From assembly GCF_036248275.1 (NCBI RefSeq), contig NZ_CP109181.1, positions 1,240,001 to 1,304,000 on the forward strand: a stretch of DNA of 64,000 bases. The letters run 5' to 3'. Below the pieces are notes generated by a model. That model was not told where the DNA came from. It saw nothing but the letters and a program-made list of their open reading frames with translations, and searched no databases. The position numbers and the translations under genes are program-made. Origin of the DNA: Streptomyces sp. NBC_01716. Lineage in GTDB: Bacteria > Actinomycetota > Actinomycetes > Streptomycetales > Streptomycetaceae. This document shows, piece by piece, positions 42,435-51,105 of this stretch (position 1 is the stretch's first letter; each line of letters starts with the position of its first letter).

Positions 42435-43220
42435 CTACTTGCCGGTCTCCCTCTCGTACGCCTTGAGCACCTCGTCCGTCGGGCCGTCCATCAGGAGCTC
42501 GCCCCTCTCCAGCCACAGCACCCGGTCACAGGTGTCCCTGATCGACTTGTTGCTGTGACTGACCAGGAAGACCGTGCCCGCCTCCTTGCGCAGCTCGCGG
42601 ATCCGCGCCTCGGAGCGGATCTGGAACTTGCGGTCGCCGGTGGCCAGCGCCTCGTCGATCATCAGGACGTCATGGTCCTTGGCCGCCGCGATGGAGAAGC
42701 GGAGCCGGGCGGCCATGCCGGATGAATATGTGCGCATCGGCAGGGTTATGAAGTCGCCCTTCTCGTTGATGCCGGAGAAGTCGACGATCGACTGGTAGCG
42801 CTCCCGCACCTGCTCGCGCGACATTCCCATGGCCAGACCGCCGAGGATGACGTTGCGCTCGCCGGTGAGGTCGTTCATCAGCGCGGCGTTCACACCGAGC
42901 AGCGAGGGCTGACCGTCGGTGAACACCTTGCCGTGCTCCGTGGGCAGCAGTCCGGCGATGGCGCGCAGCAGGGTCGACTTGCCGGAGCCGTTGGTGCCGA
43001 TGAGGCCGATCGCCTCGCCGCGGTACGCGGTGAAGCTGACACCTCGCACGGCGTGGACCTTGCGGACTCCGCGCTCCTGGCTCTTGTCGCGCCTGAGTAT
43101 GCGGCTCAGCGCCGCGGTCGCGTTGCCCTTGCCGCCACCGCCGCCGTTGACGCGGTACACGATGTGCACGTCGTCGGCGATGACGGTGGGGATACGTCCC
43201 TGCTCGATGGGGTCAGCCAC
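42435..43220 (-). CDS. ABC transporter ATPase (Wzt/TagH type)
   Basis: About 261 residues. The Walker A is GTNGSGKSTLL, the signature YSSGMAARLRFSIA, and Walker B DVLMIDEALATGD, followed by the switch His in VSHSN. The YSSGM signature and the early HAVRGVSFTAYRGEAIGLIG are those of polysaccharide/teichoic-acid exporters. The GTG at 43220 overlaps the permease stop by 8 nt. It lacks the long C-terminal carbohydrate-binding domain of some Wzt proteins. It exports a lipid-linked polymer or glycolipid with the permease that follows. Confidence 0.9.
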   Translation of the reverse strand: MADPIEQGRIPTVIADDVHIVYRVNGGGGGKGNATAALSRILRRDKSQERGVRKVHAVRGVSFTAYRGEAIGLIGTNGSGKSTLLRAIAGLLPTEHGKVFTDGQPSLLGVNAALMNDLTGERNVILGGLAMGMSREQVRERYQSIVDFSGINEKGDFITLPMRTYSSGMAARLRFSIAAAKDHDVLMIDEALATGDRKFQIRSEARIRELRKEAGTVFLVSHSNKSIRDTCDRVLWLERGELLMDGPTDEVLKAYERETGK

Positions 43221-44151
43221 GGCCGTACCGTTCCTCAGCCTTCCAGAAGTACACAAAGCCGGCGATGCCGACGAGCAGCGACCAGGCGAGACCCGACGCC
43301 CACACATGCTGGGGCAGGTTCTCGGAGCCGTAACCGTCGATCAGCGCGAAGCGGATGAGGTCCATGTAGATGGCGGCGGGGTTGTACTGGAGGACGTCGA
43401 CGATCCAGCTCGGCCAGTCCGGCTTGTTCGCCAGCATCAGGGGGATCGAGAACATCACGCCGGACGCGTACATCCAGGTGCGCATGATGAACGGCATGAG
43501 CTGCGCGAGGTCCGGCGTCTTGCTTCCCAGCCGCGCCATGATCAGCGCCAGGCCGGTGTTGAAGAAGAACTGGAGCACCAGGACAGGCAGCACCAGCAGC
43601 CAGGACAGGCCCGGGAGGCTGCCGAAGGCAACCACCACGGCCAGCAGCACGATCATCGAGAACAGCAGCTGCTGGAGCTGCTGGAGCGCGAAGGAGATGG
43701 GCAGCGAGGCCCGGGGGAAGTGCAGGGCGCGCACCAGCCCGAGGTTGCCCGAGATCGACTTCACGCCCGCCATCACGGACGTCTGGGTGAAGGCGAACAC
43801 GAACACGCCCGTCACCAGGAACGGGATGTAGACGCGGATCTCCATCCCCCGGCCGGCGTTCAGGATCAGGCCGAAGATCAAGAAGTAGACGAAGGCATTG
43901 AGCAGCGGGGTCGCCACCTGCCAGAGCTGTCCGAGCTTCGCCTGGCTGTACTGGGCCGTCAGCTTCGCCTGCGAGAAGGCGAAGATGAAATGGCGCCGGC
44001 CCCACAGCTTGCGGACGTACTCGGCCAGTCCCGGACGGGCACCGCTCACCGACAGGCCGTACTTGGCGGCCAGTTCGGCCGAGGACAGACCGTCGTCGGG
44101 AGACGGCGGGGCGCTCATCGCGATCGCGCCGTCATGGGTTGTCTCACTCAC
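43213..44151 (-). CDS. ABC-2 type permease (Wzm/TagG type)
   Basis: 312 residues with six membrane helices. Examples are FVYFLIFGLILNAG, YIPFLVTGVFVFAFTQT, LLFSMIVLLAVVVAFGSL and a C-terminal SLLVGIAGFVYFW. An extended cytoplasmic N-terminus includes LWGRRHFIFAFSQAKLTAQY, a feature of TagG/Wzm permeases. The start GTG at 44151 has no clear ribosome site; the ATG at 44118 is an alternative. It pairs with the ATPase to move a glycolipid or polymer across the membrane. Confidence 0.88.
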   Translation of the reverse strand: MSETTHDGAIAMSAPPSPDDGLSSAELAAKYGLSVSGARPGLAEYVRKLWGRRHFIFAFSQAKLTAQYSQAKLGQLWQVATPLLNAFVYFLIFGLILNAGRGMEIRVYIPFLVTGVFVFAFTQTSVMAGVKSISGNLGLVRALHFPRASLPISFALQQLQQLLFSMIVLLAVVVAFGSLPGLSWLLVLPVLVLQFFFNTGLALIMARLGSKTPDLAQLMPFIMRTWMYASGVMFSIPLMLANKPDWPSWIVDVLQYNPAAIYMDLIRFALIDGYGSENLPQHVWASGLAWSLLVGIAGFVYFWKAEERYGRG

Positions 44152-44250
44152 AAGTTGAAACTTTCGTGTTCAAGATGCGCAGCCGGTCGGGCACAGGCGT
44201 GAACGGCCGTGACCCGGTTGTTATCCCCGATGCTCTCAGAACCGAGCCTG

Positions 44251-45123
44251 TCAGATGACAGGCGGTCGGCCCAGTCGGGTCAGCCGCCACACCGTACGCC
44301 ACTTCATGGGCCGGCGGGGACCGCACGGAGTCGTCCAGCCTTCCCGGAAACCGCCGAACCATGCCTTGAGCGCCGGGACGGTGGGGCGCCGGGCCAGGGT
44401 GAGCAGGATCCAGACGCCGAGATAGACGGGGACGACCGGCGCGGGCAGGTTGCGGCGGGCGAGCCAGACCCGGTTGCGGGCCACCATGCGGTGGTAGACC
44501 GCGTGCCGTGACGGCGGCATCGTGGGGTGGAAAAGGACCATGTCGGCGCGGTAGTCGATCATCCAGCCGGCGTCCAGCGCCCGCCAGGCCAGGTCGGTCT
44601 CCTCGTGGGCGTAGAAGAAGTCGCCCGGCAGGGAACCGACCTCGGCGATGACCCGCGTACGGACGGCGTTGGCGCCGCCCAGGAAGGTCGTCACCCGCGA
44701 CGAGCGCATCGGGTCCGAGGCCCGCAGCCGGGGGACGTGGCGGCGCTGGGTGAGCCCGGTGTCGGGGTCGGCGATCCGGAAGCTGACGATGCCGAGGACC
44801 GGGTCGGCGGCGAACGCCTCACGGACCAGCTCGGCGGTGTCGGCGCCGGGCAGCAACCCGTCGTCGTCCAGGAAGAGCAGGACGTCCACGTCGCAGCCGC
44901 CCGGCCCGAAGGCCTCGATGCCGACGTTGCGGCCGCCGGGGATGCCGAGATTCTCGGGCAGCTCGACGGTGCGTACGCCGTCGGGCACATCGCCGGTCGG
45001 GGCGCCGTTGCCCACGACCACGACGTCGATCGGGTCGCCGTCCTGCTTGGCGACGGAGTCGATCAGGGCGCGGAGGTCGTCGGGGCGGTTGCCCATGGTG
45101 ATGATCACCGCACCGAGACGCAT
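44251..45123 (-). CDS. Family 2 glycosyltransferase
   Basis: 290 residues. GAVIITMGNRPDDLRALIDS opens a GT-A fold. LLFLDDDGLLPGA is the DxD-type metal site, and FFYAHEETDLAWRALDAGW is the ED motif region. NRVWLARRNLPAPVVPVYLG and WILLTLARR form a weak membrane-associated tail, as in rhamnosyl/galactofuranosyl transferases. ATG at 45123, 5 nt after the phosphatidyltransferase stop. It probably decorates the product of the neighbouring lipid genes before export. Confidence 0.88.
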   Translation of the reverse strand: MRLGAVIITMGNRPDDLRALIDSVAKQDGDPIDVVVVGNGAPTGDVPDGVRTVELPENLGIPGGRNVGIEAFGPGGCDVDVLLFLDDDGLLPGADTAELVREAFAADPVLGIVSFRIADPDTGLTQRRHVPRLRASDPMRSSRVTTFLGGANAVRTRVIAEVGSLPGDFFYAHEETDLAWRALDAGWMIDYRADMVLFHPTMPPSRHAVYHRMVARNRVWLARRNLPAPVVPVYLGVWILLTLARRPTVPALKAWFGGFREGWTTPCGPRRPMKWRTVWRLTRLGRPPVI

Positions 45124-45128
45124 GTCAC

Positions 45129-45908
45129 TCACCTCAGCCTGCTGGAGGCGAGTACGGACACCAGGTGCAGCAGTGTCTGTACGAGGGCGATGCCGGCCAG
45201 CACGGCGACGCCGAGGCGGGAGAAGAACAGGTCGCCCCTGACCGAGTCCAGGATCGCCAGGACCAGGATCAGCAGGGACGCCTCGATGCCGAGGATGAGC
45301 CGGTGGAACTTCAGCGCCCCTGCGGCCCTGCGGGCCAGCGCCATGCCGGACGAGCGCGGCTCGGAGGCCGCCTCCTTCACGGGGGCCAGGCCCTGCTGAT
45401 GGCGGGCGACGCCGACCAGGTCGGTCTCCGCCTTGATCAGGATGGCGCCGAGGGCGGCGAGCGTACCGAGGAAGGCCCACAGCCAGTCGATCCGCCCCGA
45501 GCCCCACAGGTCGGCGGCGCGCAGCCCGAAGCCGACCAGGACAGCGGCGTCGCACAGATAGGCGGCGACCCGGTCCAGATACACCCCGGTCATCGAGTAC
45601 TGCTTCTTCCAGCGGGCGACCTCACCGTCGACGCAGTCCAGCAGCAGATAGAGCTGGACCATCAGCACGCCGAGTACCGCGCCCGCGATCCCCGGCACCA
45701 GGAGGGCGGGGGCGGCCAGGGCGCCGGCGACGGTCATCACATAGGTCAGCTGGTTGGGCGTGACCCGTGTGTTCACCAGGTACCGGTCGACGCGCAGGGA
45801 GATCTCGCGCATGTAGAGCCGGCCCCCCCAGTGCTCGCCGCTCCGCCGGTCCTTGACGCCCGGGGGGTGAACGACCGGACGGAGTTCAGCTACTGATGGT
45901 CTTGGCAT
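45129..45908 (-). CDS. CDP-alcohol phosphatidyltransferase family protein, altered catalytic motif
   Basis: 259 residues with about six membrane helices (VPGIAGAVLGVLMVQLYLLL, WAFLGTLAALGAILI). The CDP-AP motif reads DCVDGEVAR, then eight residues, then GVYLDRVAA. The fourth Asp of the family motif (normally the catalytic base) is Ala. Either the enzyme uses another residue (Asp lies a few positions on, in YLCD) or it is inactive. The ATG at 45908 overlaps the dehydrogenase end by 23 nt. The family transfers a phosphoalcohol from CDP-alcohol to an acceptor. Confidence 0.85.
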   Translation of the reverse strand: MPRPSVAELRPVVHPPGVKDRRSGEHWGGRLYMREISLRVDRYLVNTRVTPNQLTYVMTVAGALAAPALLVPGIAGAVLGVLMVQLYLLLDCVDGEVARWKKQYSMTGVYLDRVAAYLCDAAVLVGFGLRAADLWGSGRIDWLWAFLGTLAALGAILIKAETDLVGVARHQQGLAPVKEAASEPRSSGMALARRAAGALKFHRLILGIEASLLILVLAILDSVRGDLFFSRLGVAVLAGIALVQTLLHLVSVLASSRLR

Positions 45909-46947
45909 AGTCGGCGTACGCGTCCCTGATCTGGTCGGTGGACAGGTCGAGGTGCTCGAGGATCGTGAAGCGGCCCGGTCTGGTCTGGGGCGCGTATTCG
46001 ACGGCCCGCACGAACTCGTCGGCGGTGAAGCCGATCTGCTCGGGCAGCACCGGCATCTCATGTCTGCGCAGGACCTCGGCGATGAGCCCGGACTGCTCGC
46101 GGGCGCCGCGCAGATGCATCGCGAAGGCGGCGCCGATCCCGACCTGCTCGCCGTGGCTGGCCGCCCTCTTGGGGTGGAGCAGGTCGAAGGCGTGGCTGAT
46201 CTCGTGGCAGGCGCCGGACGACGGGCGGGAGTCGCCGCTGATCGACATGGCGATACCGGTGAGGACGAGCGCCTCAGCCAGGACGGTGAGGAACGCGTCG
46301 TTGCCGACGGTGCCGGGGTGGCGCAGGACGGCCTCGCCGGCGGTCCGGCCCATGGCGGCGGCCAGGCCGTCCACGGGCTCGCCGGTGATCTCGTGGGACA
46401 GCTCCCAGTCGGCGATGGCGGAGAGGTTGGAGAGCGCGTCGCCGATGCCGGAGCGGATGAAGCGGGCCGGGGCGTCACGGATGACGTCGAGGTCCACGAC
46501 GATGGCGATGGGCGTCGGGACGCCGTACGAGCCACGGCCGTTGTCGTTGTCCAGGGTGGCGATCGGCGAGCAGATGCCGTCGTGCGAGAGGTTGGTGGCG
46601 ACGGCCACCATCGGCAGGCCCACGCGGGCCGCCGCGTACTTCGCGACGTCGATGATCTTGCCGCCGCCGAGCCCGACGACCGCGTCGTACCGCTTGCCCT
46701 TTATGTCGTCGGCAAGCTTGACCGCGCAGTCGATCGTGCCGTCCGCGACCAGGAACCAGTCGGCGTCGGGCAGCAGGGGCGCCAGCTTCTCGCGCAGCGC
46801 CTGGCCGGAGCCGCCGCTGACGGCGAGGGCGAGCCTGCCGGACGCGGAGATCCGCTGGTCGGCGAGGAGGCCGGCGAGGTCGTCCATGGCGCCGCTGGTG
46901 ATGTCGACGACGACCGGGGACGGGATGAGTCGGGTCAGTACTGGCAC
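45886..46947 (-). CDS. Glycerol-1-phosphate dehydrogenase-like (AraM/EgsA) enzyme
   Basis: 353 residues, GTG at 46947 inside the end of the previous gene. VGLGGGKIIDVAKYAA is the nucleotide loop. ATNLSHDGICSPIATL and SGIGDALSNLSAIADWELSH contain the metal Asp. HEISHAFDLL and SHGEQVGIGA give the two metal His. This matches NAD(P)-dependent sn-glycerol-1-phosphate dehydrogenases of archaea and the bacterial AraM, not standard Fe-alcohol dehydrogenases. It would reduce dihydroxyacetone phosphate to glycerol-1-phosphate; a related ketose phosphate is possible. Flanked by a nucleotidyltransferase and CDP-alcohol transferases. Confidence 0.85.
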   Translation of the reverse strand: MPVLTRLIPSPVVVDITSGAMDDLAGLLADQRISASGRLALAVSGGSGQALREKLAPLLPDADWFLVADGTIDCAVKLADDIKGKRYDAVVGLGGGKIIDVAKYAAARVGLPMVAVATNLSHDGICSPIATLDNDNGRGSYGVPTPIAIVVDLDVIRDAPARFIRSGIGDALSNLSAIADWELSHEITGEPVDGLAAAMGRTAGEAVLRHPGTVGNDAFLTVLAEALVLTGIAMSISGDSRPSSGACHEISHAFDLLHPKRAASHGEQVGIGAAFAMHLRGAREQSGLIAEVLRRHEMPVLPEQIGFTADEFVRAVEYAPQTRPGRFTILEHLDLSTDQIRDAYADYAKTISS

Positions 46948-47672
46948 GCGATGACACGGCCCTTCGCGAGGTCGTCGTGGTTGTCGATCTCCACCCAGGG
47001 GACGTCGCCGATGGGGGCGACGTCGATGGTGAAGCCTCTGTCCACGAGTTCCTGGTAGCCGTCCTCGTAGTAGAGGTCGGGGTCGCGCTCGAAGGTGGCC
47101 TTGAGGGCGTCGGCGAGTTCGTCGGCGGCCTCGGGCTCGATGAGCGTGACTCCGATGTACTCGCCGGTGGCGGTGGTGGGGTCCATCAGCTTCGTGATGC
47201 GGCGTACGCCGTTGTCCGCCTCGGTGATGACCTTCATCTCCTCGTCGGCGAGCTGCTTCACCGCGTCGAGGGCGAGGATGATCTTCCGGCCGTCGCCGCG
47301 GGCCGCGAGCAGCGTGCGCTCGACGGAGACGGGGTGGACGGTGTCGCCGTTGGCGAGGATCACGCCGCGCTTGATGATGTCGCGGGCGCACCACAGGGAG
47401 TAGGCGTTGTTCCACTCCTCGGCCTTGTCGTTGTCGACCAGGGTGAGGGTGAGGCCGTACTTCGCCTCCAGGGCCGCCTTGCGCTCGTACACGGCCTTCT
47501 TGCGGTAGCCGACGACGATCGCGGCCTCGGTGAGCCCGATCTCCGCGAAGTTGCCGAGCGTCAGGTCGAGGACGGTCGTGTCGCCGTCCACGGGCACGAG
47601 GGCCTTGGGGAGCGTGTCGGTGTAGGGGCGCAGACGCCTTCCGGCACCGGCTGCCAGGACAAGGCCGATCAT
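46935..47672 (-). CDS. Nucleotidyltransferase (LicC/phosphocholine-cytidylyltransferase-like)
   Basis: 245 residues. LVLAAGAGRRLRPYTDTLPK is the NTP-binding loop, LANGDTVHP has the metal Asp, and VEIDNHDDLAKG is the closing family motif. The sugar- or alcohol-phosphate nucleotidyltransferase makes an activated NDP/CDP headgroup. A CDP-activated product fits the two neighbouring CDP-alcohol transferases. Its ATG overlaps the stop of the next upstream gene (4 nt) and its end overlaps the dehydrogenase start. Confidence 0.87.
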   Translation of the reverse strand: MIGLVLAAGAGRRLRPYTDTLPKALVPVDGDTTVLDLTLGNFAEIGLTEAAIVVGYRKKAVYERKAALEAKYGLTLTLVDNDKAEEWNNAYSLWCARDIIKRGVILANGDTVHPVSVERTLLAARGDGRKIILALDAVKQLADEEMKVITEADNGVRRITKLMDPTTATGEYIGVTLIEPEAADELADALKATFERDPDLYYEDGYQELVDRGFTIDVAPIGDVPWVEIDNHDDLAKGRVIACQY

Positions 47673-49597
47673 GCGGTTTCTCCTTCGTCGTGTACGGCGG
47701 GGGCTCCCGAGGACACCCAGAACCGGATGGACTCCGTGAGCGCGATCACGGCGACGGCGACGGCGAGCAGCGTCAGTCCCGGCGACAGGTCGGATTCGGC
47801 CGTGGAGAAGGCGGCGAGCGCGGCCACGAGGAGCGTGCGGCCCTCGTGTCCGCCGAGTGCCCGGACCAGCCCGCGGGGCGGGGCTCCGGCGCCGCCACGG
47901 ATGCGGTACACGGTGTCGTAGTGGTGGTAGGCGACGGCCGCGACCAGCCCGAAAGCGGCGGGCAGGGCGCCGGGGACGTCGGTGCGGGCGGCGATGACCA
48001 GGACGGCGCAGTACTCGGTCGCCCGGAAGACCGGCGGGACGAGCCAGTCGAGCGGGCCGCCCATCCGCTGGGCCACGGCGATCCCCGACGTGATGACGTA
48101 CACGAGCGCGCCGAGGACGAGTACGGGGCTGCCGAGCGGGCCGAAGGCCGCGGTCGCGACGGCGGCGGCGCCGCCCGCGACGGCGATCAGGAGCGGGAGT
48201 ATGCCGGGCAGTGCGCGGGCCGGGCGCCGCACCGCGCGGGCGACCAGTTCGGCGAGCGGTCCGGTGTCGGCGAGGTCGTCGAGCGCCTGGGCGGCGCGGT
48301 CGGTCCGGACGGCCTCGCGGGTCACCGAGCGCAGGACGCGGCCGGCGGTGGTGTAACAGGCGGCGAACGCGCAGCCGGCGAGGAGCGCGTAGAAGACGAT
48401 CCGGGGCGTGGTCACGGCGGTGAGGACCGCGATCATCGCCCAGCGCTCGCCGATCGGCAGGACGATCATCCGGCGCACCCAGACTGTCCAGCCGACGCTG
48501 TCGAGCCTGCTGGAGAGGGCGGTGGTGGGGGTGCCGACGACGGCCTTGCCGTTGACGGTGGCGGCCGTGCTGTCGGCGTTGGCCTCGTTGAAGGCGAAGT
48601 CGACGTAGTGGCGGACGGACTGGAGGACCATCGCGGCGAGCGCGAGGGCCCAGATGTCGTCACCACCGCAGGCCGCGCCGAGTGCGAGACCCGCGTAGTA
48701 CGCGTACTCCTTGGCCCGGTCGAAGGTCGCGTCCAGCCAGGCGCCCAGCGTGGAGTACTGGAGCGAGTAGCGGGCGAGCTGTCCGTCGGTGCAGTCGAGT
48801 ACGAAGGAGAGGAGCAGCAGCAGTCCGGCGGCGACGAAGCCGCCCCGGGTGCCGGTGGCCGCGCAGCCCGCCGCGATCAGGGCGGTGAGCAGGGACGCGG
48901 TGGTGACCTGGTTGGGGGTCAGACCGCGCCGGGCGCACCAGCGGGCGAGGTAGCGGGAGTAGGGGCTGATGCAGAAGGTGGTGAAGAAGCCGTCGCGGGC
49001 CTTCACGGCGGAGCGCAGCCGTACCGCCTCGTCGTCCACGGCCGCGACGGCGGCGAGCGCCTGTTCGCGGGCGGCCGGTGCGTCGGGGACGGCGGCGACG
49101 AGCGAGCCGAGTTCGGGGTGCCGTACGTCGGTGCCGTCGGCTTCGAGCGCGGCGGTGACCCGGTCGGCGAGGGGGAGCTCGGTGGTGGCGGGCGCGGTGT
49201 GGGTGACGGGCCGGCCGGCCTCGGTGACCAGGCCGGTGCCACCGGTGCGTACGGCGGGGGCGTCGGTCGTCGCGCTCGTACGGCCCGCGGCCGTGCCGTT
49301 CGTCACGGTGGTCAGCGCTGCGGAGAGCGCCGCACGTGCCTCGGGGCGCGCGGTCAGCGCGCCGGTGACGGCCGCCGCCGGGAACCGGGGATCGGTCAAC
49401 GCCAGCCGCAGCGTGTGGAGATGACCGACGAAGCGCTGGTCGACCAGGGCGACGCGGTCAGCGGTGGGGACCGCGGCGAGCAGGCTCAGGGCCGCGGCGG
49501 CGTCGGGCGCGGTGCGCACGTCGAATCCCAGCGACCGCAGATCGCCTTCGAGCGGCGATCCGGGTACCGGTGTGCCGGTGAGGATGGCGGTCGACAG
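47669..49597 (-). CDS. Large CDP-alcohol phosphatidyltransferase fusion (DUF5941-type), probable CTG start
   Basis: 642 residues if started at CTG 49597. AAGGAG lies 9 nt upstream, and the added residues STAILTGTPVPGSPLEGDLR look coding. The GTG at 49519 has a poor ribosome site. The N-terminal 190 residues resemble a nucleotidyltransferase-like regulatory part. The middle has the full CDP-AP motif DCTDGQLAR...GAWLDATFD (from about residue 268) with membrane helices. The C-terminal ~200 residues are further helices of the DUF5941 type. It is the first gene of the lipid/polymer block and, unlike the smaller paralogue, keeps all four Asp. Confidence 0.8.
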   Translation of the reverse strand: MSTAILTGTPVPGSPLEGDLRSLGFDVRTAPDAAAALSLLAAVPTADRVALVDQRFVGHLHTLRLALTDPRFPAAAVTGALTARPEARAALSAALTTVTNGTAAGRTSATTDAPAVRTGGTGLVTEAGRPVTHTAPATTELPLADRVTAALEADGTDVRHPELGSLVAAVPDAPAAREQALAAVAAVDDEAVRLRSAVKARDGFFTTFCISPYSRYLARWCARRGLTPNQVTTASLLTALIAAGCAATGTRGGFVAAGLLLLLSFVLDCTDGQLARYSLQYSTLGAWLDATFDRAKEYAYYAGLALGAACGGDDIWALALAAMVLQSVRHYVDFAFNEANADSTAATVNGKAVVGTPTTALSSRLDSVGWTVWVRRMIVLPIGERWAMIAVLTAVTTPRIVFYALLAGCAFAACYTTAGRVLRSVTREAVRTDRAAQALDDLADTGPLAELVARAVRRPARALPGILPLLIAVAGGAAAVATAAFGPLGSPVLVLGALVYVITSGIAVAQRMGGPLDWLVPPVFRATEYCAVLVIAARTDVPGALPAAFGLVAAVAYHHYDTVYRIRGGAGAPPRGLVRALGGHEGRTLLVAALAAFSTAESDLSPGLTLLAVAVAVIALTESIRFWVSSGAPAVHDEGETA

Positions 49598-49975
49598 ACG
49601 AATTCACTCCTTGACACTGACAGGGCGGACGTGCGGCGGCTCTGCCCCGGAGTCCGGGCCGGCGGCATGTCGGCAGAGGCTATCGGATGAACGGAAGACC
49701 GCGTTCATCGCCTGTTCATGCCCCGGACGCCATGAGCCGGGCCAATTCCGGCCCGCCGGGAGATCATCATTGTCGATCGGTGCCCCGCCTCACAAACCGT
49801 GGCCGTCGGATACCCGCACGGGCTCCGTTAGACATATCCGACTCCGCACGGTCTGCACCGTCGAAGCCACGACCGCCGGGTGAACGTCCGGTAACCGTAC
49901 GACTACCGGGCCGCCCGGGGCGACCGCTCGGGGCGACCCTCCGACCACCCGAACGGCACCGCCTAGGCTGACGGC
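49598..49975. other. Divergent intergenic region
   Basis: 378 bases between the phosphatidyltransferase (left, minus) and galE (right, plus). The left end holds the AAGGAG of the CTG-started gene. The right end holds TAGGCT (49963-49968), a good -10, just before the galE ATG. No other gene or hairpin stands out. Confidence 0.5.
49963..49975 (+). promoter_or_regulatory. -10 element for a leaderless galE mRNA
   Basis: TAGGCT lies 7 nt before the ATG and no Shine-Dalgarno sequence intervenes. This suggests transcription begins at or next to the A of the start codon, as is common in Streptomyces. Confidence 0.5.
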
Positions 49976-50959
49976 ATGACTTGGCTGATCACAGGTGGAG
50001 CGGGGTACATCGGGGCGCATGTGGCGCGGTCCATGACGGAGGCGGGTGAGCGCGTCGTCGTCCTCGACGATGTCTCGTCCGGCGTCGCGGACCGGCTGCC
50101 CGCCGAAATCCCCCTGGTGCGGGGCTCGTTGCTCGACCGGGAGGCCGTCGACCGGGCGCTGGCCGAGCACGCGGTGACCGGTGTGGTGCATCTCGCCGCG
50201 AAGAAGCAGGTCGGCGAATCGGTCGAGCGGCCGCTCACCTACTACCGGGAGAACGTGCACGGACTCACCGTGCTGCTGGAAGCCGTGGTCGCCGCCGGGG
50301 TCGAGCGGTTCCTGTTCTCGTCGTCGGCCGCCGTGTACGGCGTGCCCGACGTGGAGCTGATCACCGAGAAGACCCCGGCCGTGCCGATCAATCCGTACGG
50401 CGAGACGAAGCTCACGGGCGAGTGGCTGGTACGCGCCACGGGCCGGGCCCACTCGCTGTCCACCGCGTGTCTGCGCTACTTCAACGTGGCGGGGGCGGCG
50501 CGCCCCGAGCTGGCGGACACCGGGGTGTTCAACATCATCCCGATGTTCTTCGACCGGATCACCCGCGGCGAGCCGGTGCGGATCTTCGGCGCGGACTATC
50601 CGACGCCCGACGGCACCTGCGTACGGGACTACATCCATGTCGCCGACCTCGCCGACGCCCATCTCGCGGTGGCCCGGCGGCTGGCCGCGCAGGACGTGCC
50701 CGGCGACGTGACGTACAACATCGGGCGCGGCGAGGGCGTCTCGGTGCGCGAGCTCGCGGATCTGGTGGGCGAGGTCACCGGCCACCGGGCTCCCCCGGTC
50801 GTCGAACCGCGCCGGCCGGGCGACGCGGCGAAGGCCGTCGCTTCGGTCGATTCGATCACCGCGGACCTGGGCTGGACGGCGCGGCGCGGGGTACGCGAAA
50901 TGGTCGAATCGGCGTGGGAAGGCTGGCGGCTGCGGCACCCCGAGCTGTCGGCGGACTGA
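49976..50959 (+). CDS. galE: UDP-glucose 4-epimerase
   Basis: 327 residues, extended SDR. The NAD motif is GGAGYIGAHVARSM. FLFSSSAAVYG supplies the catalytic Ser, and INPYGETKLTGEW the YxxxK. GTCVRDYIHVADLADAHL is the GalE signature. It interconverts UDP-glucose and UDP-galactose, which could serve the adjacent glycosyltransferase and exporter block as well as central metabolism. The gene is divergent from that block and appears to be transcribed on its own. Confidence 0.92.
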   Translation: MTWLITGGAGYIGAHVARSMTEAGERVVVLDDVSSGVADRLPAEIPLVRGSLLDREAVDRALAEHAVTGVVHLAAKKQVGESVERPLTYYRENVHGLTVLLEAVVAAGVERFLFSSSAAVYGVPDVELITEKTPAVPINPYGETKLTGEWLVRATGRAHSLSTACLRYFNVAGAARPELADTGVFNIIPMFFDRITRGEPVRIFGADYPTPDGTCVRDYIHVADLADAHLAVARRLAAQDVPGDVTYNIGRGEGVSVRELADLVGEVTGHRAPPVVEPRRPGDAAKAVASVDSITADLGWTARRGVREMVESAWEGWRLRHPELSAD

Positions 50960-51105
50960 GCTGTAAACGATCTTGCCGCTCCTCTGACCTGCGGACATCA
51001 CCGCAGGTCAGGGGTAATGACAACGGTGTTCAGCCCCGTGTTGCCCGATACCCCCCACCCGTAGTTCACTGGCCGCATCGGCTCGAACACACCGGGAGGA
51101 AACCC

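Noticed and set aside
44247..44263. CCTGTCAGATGACAGG hairpin at the end of the GT2 gene
   Set aside because: The stem is only 7 bp with a 2-nt loop and overlaps the stop codon; too weak to call a terminator.
49480..49519. The GTG at 49519 as the start of the large phosphatidyltransferase
   Set aside because: No Shine-Dalgarno sequence; the upstream CTG has a much better one and coding-like sequence between. Not excluded outright.
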